A stretch of 64,000 bases of DNA from Nepenthes gracilis (taxonomy: Eukaryota > Streptophyta > Magnoliopsida > Caryophyllales > Nepenthaceae). The stretch is from positions 8,175,501 to 8,239,500 of the forward strand of contig BSYO01000033.1 in NCBI GenBank assembly GCA_033239525.1, given 5' to 3'. Shown piece after piece: positions 35,646 to 46,539 of the stretch (position 1 is its first letter; each line of letters starts with the position of its first letter). A model generated the notes under the pieces. The model had not been told where the DNA came from. It did not search any database and saw only the letters and a program-made list of their open reading frames with translations. A program made the translations under genes and the position numbers.

Positions 35646-36660
35646 CTAGCCCCCATTCCTGAGGATGGCTTTCTGTCAGGCCCTAGTATCTCGAATGATG
35701 GACCATGGCCTACCGTGCTAGCTCATGCATTCCTTCTCGAGGAGCACCAGTCATCCGCTCCCAAGGGCGTCACTCCATCCCCACTCGGTTCTATAGCTTT
35801 CCAAAGCGCATCACAAAGATTCGATACTTTGTTTGACAAGATCTCCGCCTGGGGCTCAGTTCCTCATTCATGCCTTTCTTGTTCTATGATTAACGACTAT
35901 TGGGTGGAGCGCCCCTTTATTAGGAGCTCACCTGATCTCCTGCGCGTCTATAAATTGGAGGGTTCCCAGACTTTGGGATCGAAGCTCATTCCCACACTAA
36001 TGAAGCAATGTGGGGACCTTGGCTTATCCCATATTCCATGATGTCCCTTACGGGGATCAGATGGATCTTTGAAAGATTTGAAGTTGCTCTTGAGGCCTGT
36101 TGTCATACTCCTTCTAAGGGTGTCTTCTCGTTTTAACGAGGGTGGCTCATCTACTCTACGATCATCACGAGCCTTCTCTTCGCTTGGCCTAGATGTTTAT
36201 CCTCTGGAGGAGCCTTGGGAGGTGAAAACCCTGATTCCAGCTCACAGACTTCTAGAAATGCTCTGCCTCCCGCTCCTGTCGTGGTCGTCTCTAGGGCTTA
36301 CTGGAGGAGGCACACCTGTGGTCCTACCGGGCTGGACATCCAATGATTTTTCCGTATACCATGGCTTTGGCGGTTGACCTTGGGGTTGAGGCCTTTCCCT
36401 TGTTGTAATGGTGTATTGTTCATCCTTTAGAAAGGGAATGTCTTTCCATTTGCACTTCATGGGGCACCATTGTTGGCGTTGACGTGGCCGAGGGGAGAGC
36501 TCTCTCCTCATGCACGTTTTTCTTGATTTGGTTTTCTGATCGTGCGCCGCTACTTCTCTTCTTCTTGTAATTTACTTTACGTTTATTTTCTTCGTACTTT
36601 CACTGATATAAACTTTGTACTTTATAAAAGGATTTCAATGAATAAAATTGTTGATACCAT
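35646..36660 (+). other. Plus-strand region with unrecognised frames next to the Tat-1 3' LTR
   Basis: A frame open from inside the LTR to 36041 and a second at 36069-36377 give Ser/Pro/Leu-rich sequence with no domain I recognise. Downstream TATAAAAGG (36624) and AATAAAATTG (36642) resemble the A-rich 3' signal that follows the extra gene in Tat-2 (ATGAATAAAATC near 23173). It may be the 3' part of another extra gene in decay. Function unknown. Confidence 0.35.
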
Positions 36661-37197
36661 TTTCACTTATGTCGTTAAATTATTTCTTTGTTGTTCCACT
36701 AGATGACTGAAGGGCCGAAGTTCCCTTGTGCCGTCACACATGATTTGCCATTCGCTAATTTTATAGGCCGGGGGGCCGGTGGTCTGACTTTCAGAGAGCC
36801 TGCCCCAAGCCCGCCTTTGGACCTTAAAGGGATGAGTCAGATTTGAGCCGTCCAGGGTTTTGTGTAGTTTGCATCCTTTCTCAGGTAATGAAATGCCACT
36901 AGTCAAGGTCGCGTCCATCAAACCATCTCTACGCATTTATTGAGACGGCAGTCGTAGAGCCGTCACGTCATAATGATTCTTCTTTAAAAAGGCACGACGC
37001 CTCAAGATGTTGCCATGTGGGAGCATCACTTCTAGCAGTGAGTCACCTTGCCTTTGTCAAACGGCGCCGTTTCTTTTGGGGGACTTTGCCCATTTATGCA
37101 CCAAGGTCCCCTCATTGTTTTGGCACTTGCTTTTTGTGCTAAGGCTCTTACCCTGAGTTTGCCACCTCTCTTTCCCTTGTTCTGTTCTATTCTTTGA

Positions 37198-37930
37198 ATG
37201 GCCGATGACAGGCACATCTACATCCTAGAGTTGCTAGCTTGGCCAATGGGATCATCTTCCTCTTCTAAATCCGAGTCCTCTACTGAGGAATCGAGATGGG
37301 GGAGCGGAGTAGTGGGAGCGCAACAAGGCAAACTCCGCCACCATAGCGGCAGTGGTGGGGGCTGCCAATTTCAGCCCTCAGTCCTCAGGCCGATGGGATT
37401 CCTGAGGGCACCACCGGGCTTTGAATTTGAAGGGGCCTCTAACTCCTCACGACACTGAGGACCCAACAATGTAGGCCGAGCAATTCTGCGTGCCCAATGG
37501 CCGACTGAGGAGGCAGAGCGCAGGGTGTGGGCCACCATTGCGGATGTCAGACAGAGCCGAGCAAGGGCCGTTTACCTTGAATGAGCCTTGTCAAAATCTG
37601 AGGCCAAGTCATCGTAGCTTCCCGAGGCCAACACTCAAGCTCGGAGTCAAATCGGGACATTTCAAGAAGAACTTCTACTGTGCCAAGAGAGGTTTTGGGA
37701 CCAAGGTTGTGCGCGCACATGGCTAGAGGCCATGGATCCATCCAAAAACGTTAGCCTCGATATTGGAGGGGAGTTTTCAGGATAGGATTTGCCTAAGCCT
37801 GAGGATAGCTTCTCTTGTGACACCCGCTTCCCTATGGGCTTCCTAGACTCCCAGAATGAGGGAGCTTCCAGGAGCTCAGAACTGACCGAGTTCTTGGCTT
37901 CGGATCCTGCAGAGCCTGATAAGCGTAGGT
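37198..37930 (+). pseudogene. Second plus-strand extra frame of Tat-1, Ser-rich then coiled-coil, broken
   Basis: ATG at 37198 follows a C/T-rich leader. The start is Ser/Glu-rich (SSSSSKSESSTEES); after a frameshift near 37440 the sequence EEAERRVWATIADVRQSRAR continues with heptad-like Ala/Glu/Arg spacing to about 37700, then an acidic tail ends at 37930. It resembles in style the coiled-coil tail of the PF04195-like protein but has no clear family. Stops at 37583 and 37609 break it. It could be a separate extra gene or a displaced part of the next one. Confidence 0.45.
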
Positions 37931-38300
37931 AGTTTTGCTATATTTCGAGGCCACTGGGTGCCTCTAGTCATAAAGAAACTACATTAATAATTTTTTTTGG
38001 TAGATTTATCCATTCGGGTTAGCATGTTGCTCCCGAGTGTCTAGTGCGGTACTTTCAGGTATGCAGTCAGACGGGTTACCGCCATGGCAATCATTGACGA
38101 TTTATGCCCTCGCATTTATTGCTTGTTGTGATAGTTGGGACTCGATGGACAACTGCAGCACGCATCGTGGGGCGGCGTGTCAGGCATCATTATGGGCTGA
38201 CTAGAAAGATGCGACGTTCCTGTTGAGGGGATGCATGTTAGGGCCATCATTAAGGGAAACCATCGAGTCTCCTGCACTACGCCGTTTGGGGTCCCTTGCC

Positions 38301-38396
38301 CTAGCATATTTAAGCACTGCCCCCCACCGTCATTCACACTTTTGATTCCTCTTTGCTTTATACTTCATCGATGAACAAAAGTAGCCTGCGCCACTC
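38301..38396 (+). promoter_or_regulatory. TATA box and leader of the Tat-1 antisense extra gene
   Basis: CATATTTAAGC at 38305-38315 is a good plant TATA box, followed by C-rich then T/C-rich leader and the ATG at 38397, about 85 bases downstream. It lies on the strand opposite to gag-pol, so it would drive the extra gene independently of the LTR. Confidence 0.5.
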
Positions 38397-40395
38397 ATGG
38401 CTCGCCAAAGTGCGAGTGATATTAAGTCCATCCTTACTTCTAGCGCTGTTGCTGCCTTGCTTGCGAGGTATCGCATTCCAAGCAATACAATCTATCTCCT
38501 CCCTGGCAAGGACCGCAGAGAATGTGCCCCTCCGGAAGGGTTTATCACTATTTATGAGTCCCACTTAAAGGGTGGGCTCCGCTTCCCCATGGCGTTGAAG
38601 TTGTATGGGATCCTGTCGTCTTTGGGCATCACTGTGGCACGGCTTCCCCCAATGTTGTGCGTTACTTAGTCTCCATGTGCGTCTTCGCCCACCTCCGCAA
38701 GCGCAAGTTTTGTTCCCAATTGGTGAAGGTTATTTTTCGCTTCAACCAAGCGAATGACTTGATCTCGATGTTGTTGCATCCCGACTTCCACTTTCGTGGG
38801 AGAAATCCTGACTCTACGAAGCGCTGGAAGGACCGATTCTTTTTCTTGGTAGCTTCCCCAGAGTGGGATGTTCCCAAGGAGTGCGACTTCATGCAGGACT
38901 ACTTCACGAAGGATGTGGGCCGGTGGGAGAAGGGAAAAGAGGAGGCACTGACAAGCCTCATCCTCAAGAAGGTTGAGATGTTCTACGTAAAGAGGTATTA
39001 TCTGACCCCAGAGCTCTTTGTCGAGGTTAAGTGGAAACCTGCCAGGGCTATAGCAGTGCCTGCCGCTCATAAGAGGAAGTCCATGACGCTGGTCATACAG
39101 GAGCCTTCCCGCAACTTATCTGAGCAAAAGGACTCATCTTCTTTTTTGGAGTCTTCCTCGAGCAAAGACATTGCAACCTTGAAAAGGCTAAGGCGGGCTG
39201 GCTGCACATCAAGTAGCAGGGCTTTGATCTCACCGGCCGTATCGGGCCAATCCCCTGGGTCCAGCCTATTGATTCCGACTGGCGTCACAGGAGGGAGCAA
39301 CTGTGGATCTGCCAATTTTTGCCATTGCACTTACGCAGTTTGGGGCCCCTCTAATCGATTATTCGACGGTCATGGAGTACGTGCGGGGTCCTTCCACCAG
39401 CGTTGTTGTAGGAACCTCCCATGAGGACTTGCTGGTGGAACCCATAGTGGAGGAGGCCGTAGTGGCCTACGAAGTAGAGGCAACTGCTGACGTCAGTGAG
39501 TCCATGGGGGCAACCCAGGAGGCCACTGTCGTCGTAGTGGATGTTGTACCCGATGCTGAGCCCGTAGATGTATTGTAGGTTTGTGACGTGCTTGCCATGG
39601 GGCCTCCAGCAATTGAGGTCTCAGAACCTATCGCGATCTCTTGTCTGCCCAAGGGGAATGATGCAAGACCCTTCGCGCCTATGGCATGTGAGGGTGGACG
39701 GGAGGAGAGCATCATAGATCCAGAGCCCCTAGCTATGCCTGCACATAAAGTTGTACCAGATCCGTCCGATGCTGTTGAGGAGCCCTTCCTCGAGGTATGA
39801 TCTCTTCATTTCCCCAATTCTGATTTTGTTTGCTAATTTCCTCCGTGCAACAGGCCTTTGCTTAGTATGGACTCACCAACTCTCTTTATTCTTTCTTCTT
39901 TTGCAAAGTATTACACTGGTCCGCTCGTTCAGGTGGGTCTCCTTCGTCGTGACAAACTCATTTGCCGATGAGATGAGGAACTTGCAGGTCAGGACCAGGC
40001 CTAGGAGGAGGCTGCACAGGCAGCATCGCGGGGCAGGGAAGACAAGATAGCCGTTCTTAGGTAGGAGCTATCTACCATGAGAGAGGAGAGGGCCCAGGCT
40101 ATGGAGGAGAACGAACTAATGAAAAGTGAGTTGCAAGGCGGCTTGAAGCCATGTCTCTGAGCTCCAGGCCCGAAGTGCTTGAGTCGAGCCCGACCTGCGG
40201 ACTCAGCTTACCCGAGAGGAGATCGAACAAGCGCTGGATGCCAATTTCTGGGATGGCATTCATCTACGTCATCGAATAGTGTCCGTGGTGGCCTCGAACG
40301 TCTCTGGAGGGATTTTCGACCCAAGGAACGATGACGTCCGAGATCGGTCTCTCCTAACTGACTTCTTGGGGGAAGCATGGCCCTCGAACACTTAG
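38397..40395 (+). pseudogene. Tat-1 antisense extra gene (Transposase_28/PF04195-like)
   Basis: Starts MARQSASDIK; residues 45-80 hold APPEGFITIYESHLKGGLRF, matching the Tat-2 copy and the PF04195 pattern. A one-base shift near 38650 moves to the frame that continues PPNVVRYLVSMCVF and runs to about 39300, with KRWKDRFFFLVASPEWDVPKECDF typical of these proteins. Further shifts occur near 39310 and 39580. A probable intron begins GT at 39795 (AG at 39853 or 39908). The C-terminal part (40060-40395) is charged coiled-coil ending in GGIFDPRNDD and a stop at 40393-40395. Nuclear or DNA-related roles have been suggested for such proteins but none is established; this copy is broken. Confidence 0.72.
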
Positions 40396-40566
40396 GGTTG
40401 TTGGGATCTCTGTACATTCTTTTTTATTTTCGTAGTTGAATGAATAGCTTTGTAATCCCCGACTTATTTAATGAACAAGATGCCTTCTCTTAGCTTTCTT
40501 GTGTTGCTATCTCTTTTGCTGTTTCGGCTAGGCCCTTTTGCCATCGTCGCCGTGGCTCGTTTTGGG
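40396..40566 (+). terminator. Possible 3' region of the antisense extra gene
   Basis: A T-rich stretch and TTGAATGAATAGC / TTTAATGAACAAG (40436-40480) follow the stop, like the AATAAA-containing stretch behind the Tat-2 copy. Weak evidence for a polyadenylation site on the plus strand. Confidence 0.3.
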
Positions 40567-43377
40567 AGTCATTTGCATTGTACTCATCCTCAGTTGAAGA
40601 CACTGTTGCACCTTACACAGGCGGGGTGCTCTGTCCAATTAATTGGGTGTCGCAACATGCCCATGGTAGACTCTTGCGAGGGCTAGTTGGTTTTGAGGCC
40701 ACAATGGCTGGACTGCGTACGGTCTTAGGTCGTCCTCCGCACAATGCCGTATCGGTGCTAGGCCAATTTAGGGCATCATAGCTTATGTGCGTATGGTCAT
40801 AGCCTACCGAACGTCACAGACTAAAAGTGCTCTCTCCCTCAAGGAGAGGTTGTTGCACACCTGCCATATAGGCCCTTTAAGGTTTTAGTGGCCATCTGGT
40901 TGGGAGCTTCTGGAGCCCTCAGGCCTGGCTGTTCAACCACTGAAGGGCCCTTTTGGGGCAAAGTTAAAGTTTGGAGTTCAACTGCATGTGGACCATTCGG
41001 CACAGGGCCAAGGTTCTCTAACCGTCACGGGGTCTATTTGCAAGCAGACGAGTGTCCTCCTGACATAGGGTAGTCTAGATTATTTCATTTCATAAAATGG
41101 CATGCATGCATACAGTCACATGGAAAATTAGATAGAAAAGGAGAAATTAATAATTTTTTAACAAAAACATGTTACATGTACAAGCATCCAAGATAATGTA
41201 TGCAAGCTTTACCAGGGCATGTCCGTGAACTACTGATAGTACCTTTTTAGGTGGGTGGCATTCTAAATCCAAAGGACCAGTTTATCGTTTTGGGTATGCA
41301 GCTTGTATGCCCTGGCCTGGAGGATCGCCAAGATAAGGAATGACCCCTCCAAATTTGGAAAGAGTTTGTCCCTATGAGCAATTTTACTCGTCGCCTCTAC
41401 ACTCAATAGGACCAAGTCCCCGACCGCCAGCTAACGAGCTTTCACCTGCTTGTTGTTGTACCGAGTGATGCACTGCTAATAGACCGCCATTCTTAAGCAC
41501 GCCGCATCACTGGCCTCTGGGAGCAAGTCCAGGTGCTCTCTGAGCCGCTGGGAATCGCTAACTAGATTGAAGCATTTGATACGAATGCAAGGCAAACCGA
41601 CCTCAATAGGGACGACCACTTAAACACCATAGCACAGGCTAAAGGGTGTCTCCAGTGTCGGTTCCCGCGATGTTGTCCAGTATGACCATAGCATGGATAG
41701 CAACTCATCTACCCAGGAGCCCTATGCAACATCCAGCTTTGTCTTCAGCCCGTGTAGTAGTGTCCAGTTCATCACTTCGACCTGGCCATTCGCCTACGGA
41801 TTCACCATGGATGTGTGGACTAGCATGATCGTAGGCTCGCCACAAAGACTTAGTCGATCATTTTGTTGGTGAATTGGGTTGTTGTCGGTCACTATGACCT
41901 TGAAAATTCTGAACTAATAAATGATATTACGGCGGACAAGTCATTTGCATTGTACTCATCCTCGGTTGAAGACACCGTTGCACCTTGCACTTGCAGGTGC
42001 TCTGTCCAATTAATAGGTAATCGCTACATTCCCATGGTAGAGTCTTGCGAGGGCTAGTTGGTTTTGAGGCCACAGTAGCTGGACAGCGTGGGGTCTTAGG
42101 CCGTTATTCGCACAATGCCGTATTGGTGCTAGGCCAATTCGGGGTGTCATAGCTTATGTGCGTATGGTCATAGCCTGCTAACCGTCACTAACTGAGAGTG
42201 CTCTCTCTCCCTCAAGGAGAGGTTGTCGCACACCTGCCATATAGGCCCTTTAAGGTTTTAGTGGCCGTCTGGTTGGGAGCTTCTGGAGCCCCCAGGCTGG
42301 GTTGTTCAACCACTGAAGGGCCCTTTCGGGGAAAAGTTGAAGTTTGGAGTTCAACTGCATGTGGACCGCTTGACACAGGGTCAAGGTTCTCGAACTGTCT
42401 CGGGGTCTATTTGCAAGCGGATGAGTGTCCTCCTGACATAGGGGCAGTCTAGATTATTTCATTTCATAAAATGGCATGCATGCATACACTTACATGGAAA
42501 ATCGGATAGAAAAAAGAGAAAGTAATAATTTTATTAACAAAAACATGTTACATGTACAAGCATCCGGGATAGGACCAAGAAAGTACCTTTTTAGGTACCA
42601 AGAAAGTACCTATTACAAGAAAGTAATAGATTATTTCATAATGTGTGTTACCTAGGCAAGTCCGTGAACTACTGATACTACCTTTTTAGGTGGGTGGCAT
42701 TCCAGATCCAAAGGACCAGTTTATTGTTCTGGGTGTGCAGTTTGTATGCCCTGTTCTGGAGGATCGTCGAGACAAGAAATGGCCCCTCCCAATTTGGGGA
42801 GAGTTTATTCCTATGAGCAATCTTACTCGTTGCCTCTACGCTCAATAGGACCAAGCCCCCGACCTGGAGCTAACGAGCTTTCACCTGCTTGTTGTAGTAC
42901 CAAGTGATGCACTGCTAATAGACCGCCATTCTTAAGCGTGCCGCATCATGGGCCTCTGGGAGCAGGTCCAGGTGCTCTCTGAGCCGCTGGTAATCGCTAA
43001 CTGGATTGAAGCATTCAAAACGAAGGCAAGGCAAACCGACCTCAACAGGGGCGACCGCTTAAACACCATAGCACAGGCTAAAGGGCGTCTCCAGTGTCGG
43101 TTACCACGGTGTTGTCCATTATGACCATAGCATGGATGGCAACTCATCTACCAAGGAGCCCCATGCAACTTCCAACTTTGTCTTCAACTCATGTAATAGT
43201 GTCCGGTTCATTACTTCGACCTGGCCATTCGCTTGCGGATACACCATGGATGTGTGGACTAGCATGATGCGTAGGCTCGCGCAGCACTTAGTCAATTGTT
43301 TGTTGGTGAATTGGGTTGTTGTCGGTCACTATGACCTTGAAAATTCTGAACTAATAAATGATATTCTGGCGGACAAA
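40567..43377. repeat. 1.4-kb direct tandem duplication inside Tat-1
   Basis: Unit A 40567-41938 and unit B 41939-43377 align throughout (for example AGTCATTTGCATTGTACTCA at both starts, AATGGCATGCATGCATAC in both middles, ACTAATAAATGATATT at both ends). At the joint, unit A ends GCGGACA then AGTCATTTGCATTGT, while unit B ends GCGGACAAAGTCTGTTGCATTGT: microhomology around AGTC-TTGCATTGT points to an illegitimate or slippage joint. Unit B has an extra 65-70 bp at 42575-42645. The duplication spans non-coding DNA behind the extra gene and the C-terminal half of integrase. Confidence 0.9.
41227..41938 (-). pseudogene. Tat-1 integrase C-terminal part, duplicated copy
   Basis: Equivalent to 42665-43377. 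The minus strand contains the HLKRYYQ-type pol end near 41227 and the GPFLV-like C-terminal segment near 41330, then part of the core. It lies downstream of the full integrase and would not be translated with it. Confidence 0.7.
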
Positions 43378-43944
43378 GTCTGTTGCATTGTGCATGGTTA
43401 TCTGCACCAGGGAGGTAGCCCCAACCTACTTAGAAAGTAGTCGATACCTATTATGAGGAACTTTTTCTATCCGGATGCTAGGGGCATGGGGCAGAGGATA
43501 TCAAGTCCCCAACTGTGTGAAAGGCCATGGTGCCTACGAACTCTATAATTTTGTGTGCGGCTGATGGCTCATGGTTCCATGGACTTGGCAACTCTCACAT
43601 TTTTTAACAAAATCCATGGTGTCACGTTTCATCGTAGGCCAGTACAGACCATGCCGCATGATCTTGAATGCGAGATTCTTTCTTCTGACGTGTGAGCCAC
43701 CGACGTCGAGGTGCACTTCAATCAGCGCATATTTGGCCTCTTCTAGGGTGAGGCATTTCATGTAAGGGGTCAAGTACCCTCGTTGGTACAACCTCTTGTC
43801 GATCATCACGTACCTACCGGCCATCTTTTTTACGCGCCTGACCTCCATTGGTTTATCAACAGGGCGTCGTCCGTTAGATACCTTTGGTACGAGGCATCCA
43901 GATGTCCTCATCAGCCACCTGTAGCATCTCGCACTCTGGGTCAT
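42665..43944 (-). pseudogene. Tat-1 integrase
   Basis: The frame 43944-43543 gives the H2C2 zinc-binding domain: H-x-D-VGGSH, then RHGLYWPTMKRDTMDFVKKCESCQVHG. The catalytic core follows in broken frames (VTDNN near 43370) and the C-terminal domain has NWEGPFLV near 42790 and the pol end ATHLKRYYQ at about 42670. Several stops show it is inactive. Confidence 0.82.
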
Positions 43945-43969
43945 TGACGTTGGGGACGACTAGGACTTC

Positions 43970-44488
43970 CTACATGCTCCTAGTATACTGCTCCTGAGAC
44001 CCCATCGCAGTGGCCTTGGTTAGTTGGTCTCCCTTCCAATTCTCCACCCACGGGATATGCACTATCTCGAGCATTTCGAATGCATGAGCCTGAGCGCTCT
44101 CCTTGGCTAGGTACTTCGTGAGTAAAGGGTTCGATGCTCCAAAAGTCCCTTCAATCTGGTTGACCACCAACTCCAAGTCACTGTATACGACTAATGATTT
44201 GGTAGAGCATTCCTTGGCTAACCTAACTCTAGCGAGAAGGGCCTCGTATTTGGTGATATTGTTGGTTGCCGAGAATTCGAGTGTTTGAGAGTACTTTATC
44301 TCCTAGCCATGTAGAGTTTTGAGAACGATGCTAGCCCCACTACTTGCCTGTGTAGACAATCCATCGACGTGTATGGTCCATATTAGGGTGCTTGAAACAT
44401 ATGCGCCTTCTGTCTCATCACAGGCATCAAGAGAAGGGGTTATTGTTTTGACCATGAAATTCACGAGGGCTTGACCCTTTAGGGCCAA
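43970..44488 (-). pseudogene. Tat-1 second RNase H domain (aRNH)
   Basis: From 44488 downwards: ALKGQALVNFMVKT, then IHVDGLS (normally HVDGSS), and after a shift KECSTKSLVVYSD-type sequence, LVVNQIEGTFGA and VHIPWVENWKGDQLTKA. The additional RNase H behind the first one is diagnostic for the Tat lineage. Frameshifts near 44290 and 44180. Confidence 0.8.
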
Positions 44489-44900
44489 TCAAGGTTAAGC
44501 ACCACATCTAACTCACCCAATTCTATGGCACACTTGATCAGTCGTCCAGACATCTTTAGTTTTTGCAAGATTCCTTTTAGCGGTTGGTTGGTCAATTCGA
44601 CAATCCGGTGTGCTTGGAAGTATAGCAGCAACTTTTGGGCAAGTAGATGAGGGCCAAAGTGATCGTTTTGGCGTGAGGGTAGCCGAACTTCGTGCTTGTC
44701 TATACCTTGCTTACATAGTACATGGGTCATTGCACATTTCCTTATTGACGAATGAGAACCAAGCTTTGGGTCGTATCCGACATGCCAAATAGAGGTATAG
44801 CTCCTCACCCTCCATAGGCGAGGTTAGGAGTGGCGAGTTAGAGAGATATTCCTTGAGCTCGTGGAACGTCACCTCACACTCAGTGGTCCATTGGAATCCG
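44479..44900 (-). pseudogene. Tat-1 first RNase H domain
   Basis: The frame 44808-44479 has KLLLYFQAHRIVELTNQPLKGILQKLKMSGRLIKCAIELGELDV, the standard RNase H segment behind gypsy reverse transcriptase. The part nearer the reverse transcriptase is frame-broken. Confidence 0.8.
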
Positions 44901-45049
44901 GTCGCCTTCGTCCCTTGGAAGGCCTTAAAAACAGCAAGTACTTTTACGCTAACTTGGCTTGATCGAGAGAGAATCGGCGAGCCTCCTCATGAGTTTTTGG
45001 ACCTCCTTCGCGGTCCTCACAGGAACTTCTCGGATGTTACTCCAAACAC

Positions 45050-45720
45050 GCACTTGGATGGGTTGAACTTCATTCTGTGAGCTCGAAGCACCTCAAAGGT
45101 CTTAGCTAGATCACGGACATGGCCGTCGATGACTTTGATTTTGATGAGCATATCATCCATGTACAACTCTACATTCTGTAAGATCTAGGCTTCAAATATC
45201 TTGTTCCCTAGCCTCTGGTAGGTAGCGCTAGCATTTTTCAGATCGAAGGACATGACCTTGTAGCAGTAGCGACCTTGGTTGATCATGAATGAGGTATGTA
45301 CATCATTATTTAGGCTCATCCTGATCTTATTGTAGCCTGAGTAGGCATCCATAAAACTCAGGAGTTCATGGTCGGATGTGGAATCCACCAGCTAGTTGAT
45401 CCTTGATAGTGGAAACTTGTCCTTCGAGCAAGCTTTATTTACGTCGGTGAAATCGACGCACATTCACAATTTACCATTACTCTTCTTTATGAGAACAATG
45501 TTTGACAGTTAGTTTGGATCCTAGACCTCCCTTATAAACCCGGCGTCGAGCAGCCTTATCATCACCTCTCTTATGGCGATTAGTTTTTCAAAGAAGTAGT
45601 TCCTGCGCTTTTGCCAGATAGGTTTATGATTGAGATCGAGACCCAACTTGTGGACCATTACTCCGGTTGGTATACCGGGTATGTCCACAAGAGTCCATGC
45701 AAAAATATCAAAATTCTAGT
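45050..45720 (-). pseudogene. Tat-1 reverse transcriptase
   Basis: The frame 45388-45185 contains HELLSFMDAYSGYN, HTSFMINQGRYCYKVMSFDLKNASATYQR, the palm of Ty3/gypsy reverse transcriptase. The catalytic YxDD motif reads YMDDM at about 45155. Finger residues (FTDVNKACSK-like) lie near 45440-45700 in broken frames. Confidence 0.85.
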
Positions 45721-45929
45721 TGAGGAAGCTGACGAGTTGGTCGGGGATCGACGCGGGAAGGGAGCTACCGACATGCATGGATTTCTCGGGTTCGTTGGGG
45801 CCTAAGGGGACCAAGTTCGTCGGCTCTCCAGGCTGGACCTGTTGTATCGTGGACTCATCACAAAAGTCTAAATCCTTCGCTAGTCGACTAAGAGTGCCTA
45901 GAACAACTTGGGACAGGTAGCATGTTCGT

Positions 45930-46340
45930 CCCATCATTTTGTCGCCCAGTGCCTCCCCTGCCCCCATACGGCATAAAAAATTTCACCTTCAAGTGCGGGA
46001 TCGACGTCACCACCCTAAAGGTGGCTAGGAACGGTTGGCCCAGGATGGCATTATAAATAGATGGCAAGTCAATGACAAGGAATGTGAGCGTTTGGGTGGT
46101 CGTACGCGGGTGAGCTCTCATTGTGACCTCAAGCTGGATTTTTCCCTATACGAGCACCGGCTTATTGCCTACGCAGTACAGGTGGCTCTCAGCTACTTTC
46201 ATATAACACTTTTTCAATCCTAGTTTAAAAATATGTCAAGGTACAATAAATTTCGAGAGCTTCCAATATCAATGAAAACTCGTTTCAGTTAGTAGTCAAA
46301 TATACTGTCTGAAATGAGAACAGATATAACCAGAGGGTTA
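45930..46340 (-). pseudogene. Tat-1 protease
   Basis: Near 46285 the minus strand reads FIDIGSS, a change of the aspartic-protease DTGSS motif. After it come FLVIDLPSIYNAILGQPFL (46070-46010) and VTSIPHLKVKF, which is the usual end of Tat protease. The Thr to Ile change beside the catalytic Asp and nearby stops make it inactive. Confidence 0.78.
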
Positions 46341-46539
46341 GAATGGAGATTCGTTGTATGAGTCATATCGTCATCCCTAAAAATAATGATATTAGTCCTA
46401 ACCCATACCCTCGCTCTCTTGCTACTTAATGTGGCCTCGAGAAAGTCTTGGATGCCGCTGTTGGCCGATCTTCTCGAAACCATGTTGCCAAGCTCTTTGG
46501 CTTCATCGCTTGCTACCTCGGGCACCTACCTCAGGCTTC

